Part shown: positions 7,770-17,180 of the stretch, piece after piece
Layout: the number at the start of each line of letters is the position of its first letter
How positions within the stretch are numbered: the stretch's first letter is position 1
Assembly: GCA_021824565.1 (NCBI GenBank)
Contig: JAKAKL010000068.1
Span: 1 to 45,778 of the forward strand
Direction of reading: 5' to 3'
Length of the DNA stretch: 45,778 nucleotides
Source: Bacteroidota bacterium
GTDB taxonomy: Bacteria; Bacteroidota; Ignavibacteria; Ignavibacteriales; Ignavibacteriaceae
The notes under the pieces: model-generated
The model's input: the letters and a program-made list of their open reading frames with translations, nothing else
What the model was told of the DNA's origin: nothing
The model's database searches: none
Position numbers and translations under genes: made by a program

Positions 7770-10421
7770 TCAAACTACCGGCAGAGTAAAAAAGAATGCG
7801 GCGCCTTTATCCGGCTCTGATTCAGCCCAGACTTCGCCGCCGTGCCTGTTAATAATTCTTTTAACGTTCGCCAGACCTATTCCCGTGCCGCCGTACTCGG
7901 AAATTTTATGTAGCCGCTGGAAGACGTTAAACAATTTTTCATAATACTGCATATTAAAGCCGACTCCGTTATCTTTTATTGAAAAAACACATCGGCTGAT
8001 TTCAGCTTTTCCGTTTATTTCAATTACTGCGTTATCACGTTTGGCTGTAAATTTTATAGCATTGGATATTAGGTTGATCCACACTTGTTTCAGCAAGAAA
8101 TAATCGCCGGTAACCGGCGGCAATTCGGGAATTATCCAGATAATATTTCTGCCTGCGCATTCATTTTTTAGTTCGTCCAGCGCCTCATTAATAATTACAT
8201 TGGTATCAACGATATTTTTATTAAGCCCTGTTCTTCCGATTCTTGAAAACTGCAGCAGATCGTCAATTAATTTTGCCATCATGTTCGACGAATCCGATAT
8301 TACCTGCATATAGTGAACTGCTTTTGCATCATCTGCCGGGATTTTCTCCTTGAGCAATTCAATAAATCCGCTGATATGCCGCAGAGGCGAGCGGAGATCG
8401 TGAGACACGGAATAGCTGAAAGACTCAAGTTCCTTGTTAGCCGATTGAAGTTCAGATGTTCTTTCTTGAACGCGCTGTTCAAGCTCTTCGTTCAATTTTC
8501 TAATTTCTCTTTCGGCAAGCTTTTGTTTTGTAATATCGCGTGCGGATGCAAAGATGCCTTGAACAATACCTACTTCATTTCTATAAACAACTGCATTATA
8601 TAAAACATCAATATTATCGCCGGGCTTATTTTGCAGGGTCAGCGGATAATCTTTAATAAATCCCTCGGATAAAACTTTTAAATATCCTTCGCGGGCTTTA
8701 TCCGGTTCTGTAAAATAATCTGAAAAATCTTTTCCAATTAATAATTGTCGCCGAACGCCCGTAGCTTTTTCAGTAGCAGTATTAACATCGGTTATCTTAC
8801 CCTCGGGGCTGATAGTAACAAGCGGATCAAGACTTGCTTCGAGAAGACTTCTATTATATGCATTTGCGTATTTGACTGCTTCTTCAGCTTTCTTTCTCTC
8901 GGTTATATCGATGCCCATTTCAAGAATTAATTCAGAGCCGTCGGTATCAGTAAAAGGGAAGTTGTAAATATCATAATCTCTTTTATCCGGTCCAATCCAT
9001 TCCCATTGATGCGGTTTTTTAGATTTGAAGACGTTGAAAGTCTCACAGTTTTCGCATGGTTTACTTGATCCGAAAAGAATTTCGTAGCATTTTTTCCCGT
9101 CGGATCTTCCGAATCGTTCTTCATAATAATTGTTTGCATACGAAATGCGATAATCTTTGGTAAGCAGAATTAGAAATGCAGGCAGCATCTCCATTAAATC
9201 ATTCATCCTTTGTCTTTCTTTTAGAATCGCTTCTTCTGCTTTCTTCCGTTCGGTAATATCGCGTGCGGCTGCAAACACGCCTTGTACTATGCCTTCTTCA
9301 TTTCTGTATACAACTGCATTATATAAGACATCAATAGTCGCACCGGATTTATTTCGCAGGGTTAAAGGATAATCTTTAACAAATCCTTCGGATAAAACTT
9401 TCAAGTATCCTTCACGTGCTTTATCCGGCTCGGTAAAATAATCAGAGAAATCATTTCCGATTAATAACCTGCGCGTAATGCCTGTTGCGTTTTCAGTAGC
9501 GGCATTTACATCTGTAATTTTACCTTCCGGGCTGATGGTGACAAGCGGATCAAGACTTGCCTCAATAAGATTACGCGAATACAGCGAAGCGGTTTTTAAC
9601 TCGGCGAACGCCTGCTGTTTTTTTATTTCGGTATTGATCGTTTCCAAAGCGAAAGAAATGTCTAAGCTGATTTCATTAAAAAGCTTTATCTCCTCTTCCT
9701 GGAAAAAGTCTGTCTCTTGAGAGTAAACGTTCAGCGAGTTCGACACATTACTGCCAAAAAATATGGGGAAGGCGGCGGAAGATTTATAATCAAGCTTAAG
9801 AGCCTTTTCCTTCCACGGTTCCATCCTCGGATCGTTTTTTATATCATTGCAAATAAAATAATTTCCTCCGAGTATTGCTTTGCCGGTCGGTCCTTCTTTT
9901 AATTTATTTTCTTTGATGGAAATTTTTATTTCGTCAAGGTAGCCGTCTACTTTGCCGTAGTAAGAAACCGGTGAAACAATTCCTGTTTGATAATCTACTT
10001 CTCCGATCCACGCCATTCTGAACTTCCCGTATTGTACAACGATCTTACAAACCTGGTCGAACAATTTTTTCTTGTCTTTTATCCTGACGATGGATTGATT
10101 TGTTTCCGACAAAACAGAATAAACTCTGTTTAAATTATTTAATTTTTCCTCAGAGGATTTTCTCTGTTCGATCTCATCAATCATTTGTCTATTTATTTTA
10201 TCCTGCTTAATAAAAATAAAATAAACGACGATTACCGAAGCGGCAGTTGCAAAGATTACGGTTATAATGCTTGATTGCCATAGTTCCATGTTTGGCATTA
10301 AAACTATCTTAAGATATTGGAAAATAGACAGTCCGGTAAAAACAATAGCTGCGGTAGATACCATCGTTGCAAATAATTTTTTTCTTGAAAAATATTTAGG
10401 ATCGGGAATATTGCTGTTCAT
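7770..10421 (-). CDS. Membrane sensor histidine kinase, GAF-PAS-PAS-PAS-HisKA-HATPase
   Basis: Counted from the longer start at 10427 the protein has 885 residues; I prefer the ATG at 10421 because AGAGGA sits six bases ahead of it but directly abuts the 10427 ATG. Two membrane helices (about 18-42 and 50-74) form a short hairpin with almost no periplasmic domain. Then follow GAF (98-265), PAS-A (282-395), a cysteine-bearing PAS (402-512; C447, C458, C461), PAS-B (522-636), a coiled coil, HisKA with SYSVSHDLRSPLR (His676) and HATPase_c to the end. PAS-A and PAS-B are close copies. The helix is phytochrome-like and the probable partner is the lone receiver at 7259-7714. The GAF resembles those of the kinases at 2827 and 32932. 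Confidence 0.92.
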   Translation of the reverse strand: MNSNIPDPKYFSRKKLFATMVSTAAIVFTGLSIFQYLKIVLMPNMELWQSSIITVIFATAASVIVVYFIFIKQDKINRQMIDEIEQRKSSEEKLNNLNRVYSVLSETNQSIVRIKDKKKLFDQVCKIVVQYGKFRMAWIGEVDYQTGIVSPVSYYGKVDGYLDEIKISIKENKLKEGPTGKAILGGNYFICNDIKNDPRMEPWKEKALKLDYKSSAAFPIFFGSNVSNSLNVYSQETDFFQEEEIKLFNEISLDISFALETINTEIKKQQAFAELKTASLYSRNLIEASLDPLVTISPEGKITDVNAATENATGITRRLLIGNDFSDYFTEPDKAREGYLKVLSEGFVKDYPLTLRNKSGATIDVLYNAVVYRNEEGIVQGVFAAARDITERKKAEEAILKERQRMNDLMEMLPAFLILLTKDYRISYANNYYEERFGRSDGKKCYEILFGSSKPCENCETFNVFKSKKPHQWEWIGPDKRDYDIYNFPFTDTDGSELILEMGIDITERKKAEEAVKYANAYNRSLLEASLDPLVTISPEGKITDVNTATEKATGVRRQLLIGKDFSDYFTEPDKAREGYLKVLSEGFIKDYPLTLQNKPGDNIDVLYNAVVYRNEVGIVQGIFASARDITKQKLAEREIRKLNEELEQRVQERTSELQSANKELESFSYSVSHDLRSPLRHISGFIELLKEKIPADDAKAVHYMQVISDSSNMMAKLIDDLLQFSRIGRTGLNKNIVDTNVIINEALDELKNECAGRNIIWIIPELPPVTGDYFLLKQVWINLISNAIKFTAKRDNAVIEINGKAEISRCVFSIKDNGVGFNMQYYEKLFNVFQRLHKISEYGGTGIGLANVKRIINRHGGEVWAESEPDKGAAFFFTLPVV

Positions 10422-10433
10422 AGTCATTCCTCT

Positions 10434-10697
10434 TTATATAGGAGCTAAAGCGTTAAGAACAATTGCTTTATCAGCTTCAGTTTCATTTGGCATCAGCTGC
10501 CGGAGAGATGCTGAAGAAGAGCTAAATAAAGGTATATAAACACATTTTTTATTTTTTACCGAACTGATTTTTATAAAAGGAATTAGAGGTGCGGATTGCT
10601 CTTCTTTTATTTCATAGATGAGGCAAAGATGATTGTGCAGCTTTGAGAATTCAATCATCTCACTAAGTTTACCCGGGGTCGTTTTTGTTTTATTCAT
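10434..10697 (-). pseudogene. Truncated MEDS (DcmR-like sensory) domain ORF
   Basis: The 87-residue product begins like a MEDS domain: an H-x-C-L-I-Y motif (HNHLCLIYE), an EEQ turn, PFIK and KKCVYI. By family knowledge this domain is about twice as long and is usually joined to PAS-kinase or HTH partners. Here the match ends after KKCVYI, and the remaining ~35 residues do not continue the fold in any frame I read. The stop lies only 12 bases ahead of the preferred kinase start at 10421, so it may be the decayed remnant of an N-terminal fusion or a small regulator coupled to the kinase. Calling it a pseudogene is inference. Confidence 0.5.
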
Positions 10698-11006
10698 TTT
10701 AGCCCTCTTAATAAAAATGATAAACTAATTATAAGACCAAGTAAGTTGTTATAATAAAATAACAATCATAGATTATTGATGACGACATAAGGTATCTAAA
10801 AGCGCTTTGAAAAGCAACAATAATATTTTATATGATTTAATAATTATAGATCTTGTTGGTAAAAGAAAAGTAAGCGAAGCGGTTTTTTATTTATTAATAT
10901 GAATTCCATCGCAGAGCTTTAATTTAGAATAACAAAGCTTAAGAGACGTTTAACAAGAATAATTGAAACTTTATATTTATTTTTAACTGATTAAAAAAAA
11001 GTAATA
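10698..11006. other. Divergent intergenic region
   Basis: This 309-base AT-rich gap must hold the promoters for the minus-strand kinase block and the plus-strand NtrC-type regulator. I see a 10-base palindrome AAAGCGCTTT at 10799-10808, a core also used in the 21-bp array at 224-790, but no clear -33/-7 boxes and no ORF. Confidence 0.4.
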
Positions 11007-12344
11007 ATGAAAGACCCGATCCTAATAATTGATGATGAGAACGATCTGAGGAATCTCTTGATCAAGCTTCTTAAGCTGGAAGACTTTAACACATTCGATG
11101 CAGAGACCGGCGAGGCGGCATTAAGCTTAATGCAGAAGGAAGATATTTCCGTTGTAATAACGGACGTAAAGCTTCCCGGTATAAATGGCATAGAGCTTAT
11201 AGCAAAAATAAAAGAGATAAATCCTTTGAGCGAAGTCATCGTATTAACGGCTTACGGAACAATTGAAGATGGAGTCCGCGCTATCAAAGAAGGCGCCTTT
11301 GACTATATTACAAAGGGAGACGAGGATAATAAGATCATTCCGTTGGTCCAGCGCGCAGTGGAAAAGGTTCATCTTAAAAAGCGTATTGACTTACTTGAAA
11401 AAAGCGTAAGTGAGAAATTCAACTTTGATGCGATTACGGGTAATTCCGTTCTTATAAAAAAAGCTAAAGAACTTGCTTCAAAAGTTACTGCAACCGATAC
11501 GCCGGTTTTGCTTCTTGGTGAAACAGGCACCGGAAAGGAATTGTTTGCGCAAGCAATTCATTATTCGGGCGGAAGAAAAAATAAACCTTTTGTTGCAGTT
11601 AATTGCAGCGCGATTGCAAAAGATATTCTTGAGTCTGAAATGTTCGGATACAAAGCAGGCGCTTTTACTGGCGCGGTAAAAAATAAAAAAGGACTTTTTG
11701 AAGAAGCCAACACAGGCACGCTATTTTTGGATGAGATCGGCGAGCTTGACCTTCAGCTGCAAGCAAAGTTTTTAAGGGTTCTTGAGTCGAATGAGTTTAT
11801 AAAACCCGGCGATACAAAATCAACCAAGGTAGACGTTAGAATTATTGCAGCAACCAATAAAAATCTTGAAGAAGAAATTGACTCCGGTAATTTCCGTTCT
11901 GATTTGTTCTACCGCATCAGCGTTATGAAAATAGAGCTTCCATCTTTAAGAGAAAGAAAAGAAGACTTAGATACATTGATAGAATTTTTCGTTCAGCAAT
12001 TAAGCAAAAAGCTCAACAAAAATATTAAACATATTTCTCCCTCTTTCTTTGAGAACATTAAGCGTTATAATTTTCCGGGAAATATCAGGGAACTCCGGAA
12101 CGTTATTGAGCGCGCGATAATTTTGTCAGAGGGCGAAGTGCTTACCGAGAATACATTGCCTAAAGAATTTTTTTACGAAGAATCAAACTCGCAGAGCGAT
12201 ATTGTTAAACTTGATGAAGTTGAAAAAAATCATATCTTAAAAATTCTAAGCATGGCGGAGGGAAACAAAACACATGCGGCGGAGATGCTTGGTATCGGGC
12301 TTACAACGTTGTACAGGAAGCTTCAGGCATACGGGATTGAATGA
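11007..12344 (+). CDS. NtrC-family sigma-54-dependent response regulator
   Basis: This 445-residue protein has the three classic parts. The receiver (1-120) has the acidic pair D9/D10, Asp53 in VVITDVKLPGING and Lys103. The AAA+ domain (140-375) has Walker A GETGTGKE at 171-178, the sigma-54-contacting GAFTGA loop at 218-223 and Walker B LFLDEIGEL. The C-terminal Fis-type helix-turn-helix is at about 405-445 (NKTHAAEMLGIGLTTLYRKL). It should bind enhancer sites and drive RNA polymerase-sigma-54 once phosphorylated. It lies ahead of the kdp operon, which has a kinase but no KdpE, and a sigma-54-like element precedes that operon, so it is the best candidate Kdp regulator. No Shine-Dalgarno site is evident. 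Confidence 0.93.
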   Translation: MKDPILIIDDENDLRNLLIKLLKLEDFNTFDAETGEAALSLMQKEDISVVITDVKLPGINGIELIAKIKEINPLSEVIVLTAYGTIEDGVRAIKEGAFDYITKGDEDNKIIPLVQRAVEKVHLKKRIDLLEKSVSEKFNFDAITGNSVLIKKAKELASKVTATDTPVLLLGETGTGKELFAQAIHYSGGRKNKPFVAVNCSAIAKDILESEMFGYKAGAFTGAVKNKKGLFEEANTGTLFLDEIGELDLQLQAKFLRVLESNEFIKPGDTKSTKVDVRIIAATNKNLEEEIDSGNFRSDLFYRISVMKIELPSLRERKEDLDTLIEFFVQQLSKKLNKNIKHISPSFFENIKRYNFPGNIRELRNVIERAIILSEGEVLTENTLPKEFFYEESNSQSDIVKLDEVEKNHILKILSMAEGNKTHAAEMLGIGLTTLYRKLQAYGIE

Positions 12345-12363
12345 ACATTAATAACTCAAAAAA

Positions 12364-12945
12364 TTATTCTGCCGTATTGACAATAAAATAAATTCCAAGC
12401 AAGAACATTTTAGCCAGCGTTTCATCGCTCAGCGAAATATCATGCACTTTAACGAAGCAGCCCGATTTTACAAAGGAAGTTATTGAATGAAAGGACATTA
12501 CGGTTTTGTGTCTTTTATTTATTTCTCTAGTCTGAAAAAATTCCCATTCGTTCTTCCATGATGCCTTACGCCTCCAGGAAATCGTTGTGCAGTCGGGAAG
12601 AACTAATTTAGTAATCTTTTTTTTGTTTAAGATTAAGGAGGCGGCGAGATCGGGATTGGCAGAATCACGTATTAAAAAATATTTTTTAAAAATACCCTTC
12701 TTATTAAGATAGAATTTCCTGCCGCAGACTTCGCCGTATGCGAAGGAATCAATATTGTTTTCCCATGTAAGCGAGCCGATTATCTTTTTGTAGCTTGTAA
12801 GAATATAGCTTCTCTTTTGCGAATAATCTTCAGCCCATTTTAACGAAGCATACTTTGAAGAGATTGTCTCCATTGCCGATTGCTCATTTAATATTTTTTC
12901 ATACCAAAACATTTTTATGAATTCTGCTTTTCTTGCAAAAAGCAT
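12364..12945 (-). CDS. Uncharacterised protein, convergent with the NtrC-type regulator
   Basis: I do not recognise this 193-residue protein. It has no signal peptide or clear membrane helix. The centre and C-terminal half are beta-rich with regularly spaced aromatic and basic residues (YGEVCGRKFYLN, KYFLIRDSANPDLAASL, LVLPDCTTISWRRKASW), which faintly recalls LURP-one/Tubby-like beta-barrel folds; that is only an impression. An alternative ATG at 12912 would drop eleven N-terminal residues; neither start has a good ribosome site. It sits between the sigma-54 regulator and the kdp operon on the opposite strand, so its promoter region overlaps the kdp upstream region. Confidence 0.6.
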   Translation of the reverse strand: MLFARKAEFIKMFWYEKILNEQSAMETISSKYASLKWAEDYSQKRSYILTSYKKIIGSLTWENNIDSFAYGEVCGRKFYLNKKGIFKKYFLIRDSANPDLAASLILNKKKITKLVLPDCTTISWRRKASWKNEWEFFQTREINKRHKTVMSFHSITSFVKSGCFVKVHDISLSDETLAKMFLLGIYFIVNTAE

Positions 12946-12961
12946 GACTGCAATCGAAATG

Positions 12962-13093
12962 CCATCCGGATGGTAACAAAACCCTATTTTATATTTTAAT
13001 TTTTAGCGGCTTTTATAAATATGCCCGGAAGAAAATTAAACCATACCATGCCGTTTTGAAAACCGCATTTTCATTTTGACATTGTAAACAATG
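12962..13093. promoter_or_regulatory. Dyad sites upstream of the kdp operon, candidate enhancer sites
   Basis: Three inverted repeats lie 70-205 bases ahead of the sigma-54-like element: the perfect palindrome CCATCCGGATGG at 12962-12973, GTTTT-G-AAAAC at 13053-13063 and CATTGT-AA-ACAATG at 13080-13093. Their position fits upstream activating sites for an NtrC-type protein, but they do not share one sequence, so at most some can be the true sites. The first palindrome could instead regulate the reverse gene ending at 12945. Confidence 0.3.
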
Positions 13094-13164
13094 CAATCTC
13101 ACGCAGGCTGCATAAATTACCTCTCTAAAACATTCAAATTCATAGTCGTTGATTTAACCTATTC

Positions 13165-13180
13165 TGGCATATCAATTGGC
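13165..13180 (+). promoter_or_regulatory. Sigma-54-like -24/-12 element ahead of the kdp operon
   Basis: TGGCAT-ATCAA-TTGGC matches the sigma-54 consensus TGGCAC-N5-TTGC in five of six -24 bases and three of four -12 bases. The mismatch falls in the conserved GC of the -12 box, where GG is found and the C follows one base later. A start would fall near 13190, about 20 bases before the first ORF of the operon at 13209. An NtrC-type activator gene is located just upstream. Confidence 0.42.
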
Positions 13181-13208
13181 ATTCATAACAAAAAAATTAG
13201 GAAGACTT

Positions 13209-13295
13209 ATGCTCGTAGTTTATCTATCTCTTTTAGCAGCAGTAATATTTTTTATTTGTTTCAAGTCGATCAGCTTCTTTGATAAGCTGGGTTAA
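13209..13295 (+). CDS. Small membrane ORF ahead of kdpF
   Basis: This 28-residue ORF encodes one hydrophobic helix (LVVYLSLLAAVIFFICF) followed by a short polar tail ending FFDKLG. It has a good ribosome site (AGGAAG at 13199-13204, four bases ahead of ATG), and its stop codon overlaps the ribosome site of kdpF, which suggests translational coupling. Small single-helix proteins with a Cys then an x-DKL/x-ERL-like end occur in front of kdpF in many kdp operons as I remember them, but I know of no defined function. It could be an accessory subunit of the Kdp complex or a leader peptide. Confidence 0.55.
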   Translation: MLVVYLSLLAAVIFFICFKSISFFDKLG

Positions 13296-13304
13296 GGAGC
13301 GGTT

Positions 13305-13382
13305 ATGATTTTATTATTAATTGTCGGCGCAATTGTTTTTATATACCTTCTTTATGTTTTAATAAAGCCTGAAAAATTTTAA
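13305..13382 (+). CDS. kdpF: KdpF small subunit of the Kdp potassium pump
   Basis: The product is 25 residues long: one transmembrane helix followed by the typical YVLIKPEKF end found in KdpF proteins. KdpF stabilises the KdpABC complex in the inner membrane. AAGGAG at 13294-13299 gives a strong ribosome site five bases from the ATG. Its last bases, together with the stop codon, form the AAGGA ribosome site of kdpA, so the two are translationally coupled. The length and motif match the family. Confidence 0.9.
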   Translation: MILLLIVGAIVFIYLLYVLIKPEKF

Positions 13383-13391
13383 GGAACAAAA

Positions 13392-15086
13392 ATGACGTCA
13401 GAAATTTTAGGAATAGTAGTTATTCTTCTTTTAATGATCGTTCTTTCTTATCCGTTAGGGAAGTATATCAGCAAAGTATTCAAAGGTGAAAAGGTCTGGA
13501 CTGATTTTTTTGCGCCGGTTGAAAATTTTATCTTCAAGCTTTCCGGTATTGATCCGAACAAAGAAATGGATTGGAAAGAAAATATGAAGGCATTGCTCAA
13601 GCTGAATTTGGTCTTCTTCATCTGGGCATTTGTGATATTCTTAATTCAGGATAAAATTCCGATTTGGAACCCTGCCGGTATTGCCGGGATGGAACCATCT
13701 TTGGCGTTTAATACTGCTGTAAGCTTTATTTCAAACACTAATATTCAACATTACTCCGGTGAAACAGGGCTTTCTTATTTCTCACAGCTTCTTGTGGTTT
13801 GTTATATGCAATTTGTAAGTGCTGCAACGGGTATAGCTGCTCTTGCGCTTATCTATAAAGGATTGGCGCAGAAGAAAGCGTCTGACATTGGAAATTTTTA
13901 TAATTTATTTCTTAAAACTAATACAAGAATTTTATTGCCGCTTTCTGTTTTGGTAGCAGTAATTCTATTACTGAATGGAACCCCCGATACATTCAAAGGT
14001 CCGCAAACTATAAAAACATTGCAGGGAGATACTGTTACTGTAGCGCTTGGTCCGGCAGCACCGGTGATTGCAATAAAACAGCTTGGTACAAACGGCGGCG
14101 GTTTCTTCGGTCCTAACTCGGCACACCCGTTCGAGAATCCAAATTATTTTACGAACATTGTGGAAAACGTTGACATACTTCTTATTCCTATGGCGCTGGT
14201 TTTTGCGTTCGGCTTTTATCTTAATAAGAAAAGACTCGGCATTATGATATTCATTGTAATGACGGTATTGTATGTTTCGTTTACCGCTGCGGCAGTTAAG
14301 TTTGAAGTAGACGGAAATCCTTTGATCAAAAAAATCGGGATCGAACAAGCCACCGGTAATATGGAAGGTAAAGAAGTTCGATTCGGTCCGGCGGCTTCGG
14401 CTTTTTGGGCTTCTTCAACTACTGTTACGTCAAACGGTTCCTCTAATTCAAACCATGACAGCCAAACACCGCTCGCCGGCGCAGTGGATTTAATAAACAT
14501 GATGGTAAACTCTATATTCGGAGGAGTCGGAGTAGGCTTTATTAATTTTTTTATGTTCTTAATTATCGCGGTTTTTATTGCAGGATTAATGGTAGGTCGT
14601 ACGCCGGAATTCTTAGGGAAAAAAATTGAGGCGAAAGAAGTTAAAGTTGCCGCTCTCATAATCCTTTTGCATCCGTTTCTAATTTTAGTCTCAACCGCAA
14701 TATCGTCATACATTGCTTCTATTAATGCACACACAGGCTGGCTGACTAATCCGTCTTATCACGGCTTTTCCGAAATGCTTTATGAATTTACTTCAGCTTC
14801 CGCTAACAACGGATCGGAATTTACAGGCTTAAATGCCAATGTCCCTTTCTGGAATATAATGGACGGAGTAATAATGCTTGTTGGAAGATTTTTGCCGATA
14901 ATCGGTCCGGTTGCCATAGCAGGTTCGCTTGCAGAAAAAAAATATATACCTGAGTCGGAAGGAACATTAAAGCTCGACAGCTATGCTTTCGGAATCGTTC
15001 TGCTGGCGGTAATAGTTGTTATTTCGGCGTTGTCTTTTTTCCCGGCTCTTGCTGTCGGTCCTATTGCAGAATATTTTTCTATATAA
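13392..15086 (+). CDS. kdpA: Potassium-transporting ATPase subunit KdpA
   Basis: KdpA is the potassium-selective channel-like subunit of the KdpFABC pump, related to SKT/Trk transporters. This 564-residue copy is full length with about ten membrane helices. Filter and loop motifs are visible: YSGETGLSYF near residue 120, NGGGFFGPNSAHPFENP from about 234, the loop SNHDSQTPLAGAVDLINMMV and NNGSEFTG from 472. It starts ten bases after kdpF and is followed 15 bases later by kdpB. The whole set lies downstream of a possible sigma-54 promoter, consistent with expression under potassium limitation. Confidence 0.97.
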   Translation: MTSEILGIVVILLLMIVLSYPLGKYISKVFKGEKVWTDFFAPVENFIFKLSGIDPNKEMDWKENMKALLKLNLVFFIWAFVIFLIQDKIPIWNPAGIAGMEPSLAFNTAVSFISNTNIQHYSGETGLSYFSQLLVVCYMQFVSAATGIAALALIYKGLAQKKASDIGNFYNLFLKTNTRILLPLSVLVAVILLLNGTPDTFKGPQTIKTLQGDTVTVALGPAAPVIAIKQLGTNGGGFFGPNSAHPFENPNYFTNIVENVDILLIPMALVFAFGFYLNKKRLGIMIFIVMTVLYVSFTAAAVKFEVDGNPLIKKIGIEQATGNMEGKEVRFGPAASAFWASSTTVTSNGSSNSNHDSQTPLAGAVDLINMMVNSIFGGVGVGFINFFMFLIIAVFIAGLMVGRTPEFLGKKIEAKEVKVAALIILLHPFLILVSTAISSYIASINAHTGWLTNPSYHGFSEMLYEFTSASANNGSEFTGLNANVPFWNIMDGVIMLVGRFLPIIGPVAIAGSLAEKKYIPESEGTLKLDSYAFGIVLLAVIVVISALSFFPALAVGPIAEYFSI

Positions 15087-15101
15087 GAGGCTAATCTGAA
15101 A

Positions 15102-17144
15102 ATGAAAAGAAAAAGAAATATAAAATTATTTGAACCCGCTCTTGTTAAACAAGCTGTAGTACAGTCATTTGTAAAATTAAATCCGGTCTATATGATGAAG
15201 AATCCGGTTATGTTCACTGTAGAGATCGGAACTATAATTATGGCTGTAATTACTGTCATCTCAATTAACAACGCAGCAGCAACCCATGAAAGCTTCGCTT
15301 ACAATTTTACGATTACCGTTCTTTTATTTTTTACAATTATCTTCGCAAACTTTGCCGAAGCTATTGCAGAAGAAAGAGGTAAAGCTCAGGCAGAATCGCT
15401 TAGAAAAACGCGTGAAGATACTCCAGCAAAAAAATTAAAAGAAGATGGTAGTATTGAAATAGTAAGTTCATCCCTCTTAAGAAAAGGCGATGTATTTACC
15501 GCTGAGGCTGGCGATCTTATCGCAGCCGACGGAGAGATTATTGAAGGTCTTGCTTCGATTGATGAGTCTGCGATTACCGGGGAATCTGCTCCAGTCATTA
15601 GAGAAGCAGGCACAGACAAGTCAGGAGTAGTCGGCGGAACGAAAGTATTATCTGATAAAATTACGGTGGAAGTTTCCGCAAACCCAGGCGAAACTTTTAT
15701 GGATAAAATGATTGCATTAGTAGAAGGCGCTAATCGCCAGAAGACGCCGAACGAAATTGCTTTGTCAATTCTGCTTGCCGGATTTACTCTTGTGTTCCTT
15801 CTTGTTGTAGTTACGTTAGCTCCGTTTGCAGAATATTCCAGTACTGTAATCAGTATTGCTGCGCTTATATCATTGTTTGTTTGTCTCATCCCGACGACAA
15901 TCGGCGGTCTCCTTTCTGCTATTGGCATTGCGGGAATGGACAGAGCTCTGCGAGCGAATATTATTGCTAAGTCTGGCAAAGCTGTGGAAACAGCCGGCGA
16001 TATTGATGTTGTCCTGCTCGATAAAACCGGGACGATCACTATCGGTAATAGAAAAGCAACTAACTTTTTCCCGGTTAACGGATACAGCAAAGAAGAATTT
16101 ATTAAGTGTACCGTTTTAAGCTCTCTTGCTGATCATACGCCGGAAGGAAAATCAATTATTGAACTTGCAGAAAAACTTCAACATGATATGTTCCCGGTTA
16201 ATGCTGACAGTGCAGAGTTCATAAACTTTTCCGCTGAGACAAGAATGAGCGGCGTGAATTTAAAAGACGGCACCCAAATTAGAAAAGGCGCCTGGGACGC
16301 AATTAAAAAATGGACTGATAATCCCGATCACGTTGCTGAAGAAATTTATTCCAAAGTTAAAGAGATAGCAGGCAACGGCGGCACTCCGTTAGCCGTAGGA
16401 ATTAATAAAAAAGCTATCGGTGTAGTTCAGCTTGAAGATATAATTAAGCCGGGCATACAAGAGCGATTTGAACGGCTCCGCAAGATGGGCGTTAAAACGG
16501 TAATGGTAACAGGTGACAATCCTCTTACCGCAAAATATATTGCTAATCAAGCAGGCGTCGATGATTTTATCGCTGAAGCAAAACCTGAGGATAAATTAAG
16601 ATATATTATCGAAGAACAAAAAGGCGGCAAGCTCGTGGCTATGATGGGAGACGGTACAAATGATGCTCCTGCACTTGCTCAAGCGGATGTCGGCGTTGCA
16701 ATGAACTCCGGTACGCAAGCTGCTAAGGAAGCTGCCAACATGGTTGATCTTGATAATGACCCGACTAAACTTCTGGAAGTTATTGAAATTGGCAAGCAGC
16801 TTTTGATTACGCGCGGGAACGTTACTACGTTTTCTATCGTAAATGACGTTGCCAAATATTTTGCGATTGTACCTGCTTTGTTTATGGTAACTATTCCCGG
16901 ATTAAACGCTCTTAATATTATGAAGCTGTCAACTCCTGAATCTGCAATTTTATCGGCTGTAATTTTTAATGCTTTAATAATTCTTGCATTAATCCCAATC
17001 GCGCTTAGAGGCGTAAAATATCGTCCTATCGGTGCGACGGGAATTTTAATCCGCAACCTCTGGATATATGGAATGGGCGGATTGATTATTCCTTTCGCCG
17101 GTATAAAGTTAATTGATGTTATCGTTAGTCTTTTCTTCAGGTAA
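15102..17144 (+). CDS. kdpB: Potassium-transporting P-type ATPase subunit KdpB
   Basis: KdpB hydrolyses ATP and drives potassium through KdpA. The 680-residue protein has all P-type signatures: TGES at 159-162 in the actuator domain, the phosphorylated aspartate D307 in DKTGTIT, the nucleotide-domain motif [12 protein letters not shown] and the hinge [19 protein letters not shown]. Ser162 of TGES is the residue whose phosphorylation inhibits the E. coli pump, and it is kept here at the same number, so the same shut-off could operate. Length and order within the operon are normal. Confidence 0.97.
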   Translation: MKRKRNIKLFEPALVKQAVVQSFVKLNPVYMMKNPVMFTVEIGTIIMAVITVISINNAAATHESFAYNFTITVLLFFTIIFANFAEAIAEERGKAQAESLRKTREDTPAKKLKEDGSIEIVSSSLLRKGDVFTAEAGDLIAADGEIIEGLASIDESAITGESAPVIREAGTDKSGVVGGTKVLSDKITVEVSANPGETFMDKMIALVEGANRQKTPNEIALSILLAGFTLVFLLVVVTLAPFAEYSSTVISIAALISLFVCLIPTTIGGLLSAIGIAGMDRALRANIIAKSGKAVETAGDIDVVLLDKTGTITIGNRKATNFFPVNGYSKEEFIKCTVLSSLADHTPEGKSIIELAEKLQHDMFPVNADSAEFINFSAETRMSGVNLKDGTQIRKGAWDAIKKWTDNPDHVAEEIYSKVKEIAGNGGTPLAVGINKKAIGVVQLEDIIKPGIQERFERLRKMGVKTVMVTGDNPLTAKYIANQAGVDDFIAEAKPEDKLRYIIEEQKGGKLVAMMGDGTNDAPALAQADVGVAMNSGTQAAKEAANMVDLDNDPTKLLEVIEIGKQLLITRGNVTTFSIVNDVAKYFAIVPALFMVTIPGLNALNIMKLSTPESAILSAVIFNALIILALIPIALRGVKYRPIGATGILIRNLWIYGMGGLIIPFAGIKLIDVIVSLFFR

Positions 17145-17180
17145 TGAAAAACATCGGACACAAAAATTGAAGGATCAAAA

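Noticed and set aside
13091-13282. 63-codon ORF ahead of kdpF
   Set aside because: No ribosome site and no membrane or domain features; it overlaps the better supported 28-residue ORF in another frame and the sigma-54-like element.
15386-16090. 234-codon antisense ORF inside kdpB
   Set aside because: It lies fully inside a strongly supported kdpB frame on the other strand and resembles no protein; the same holds for other antisense ORFs within thrA, kdpA and the kinases.
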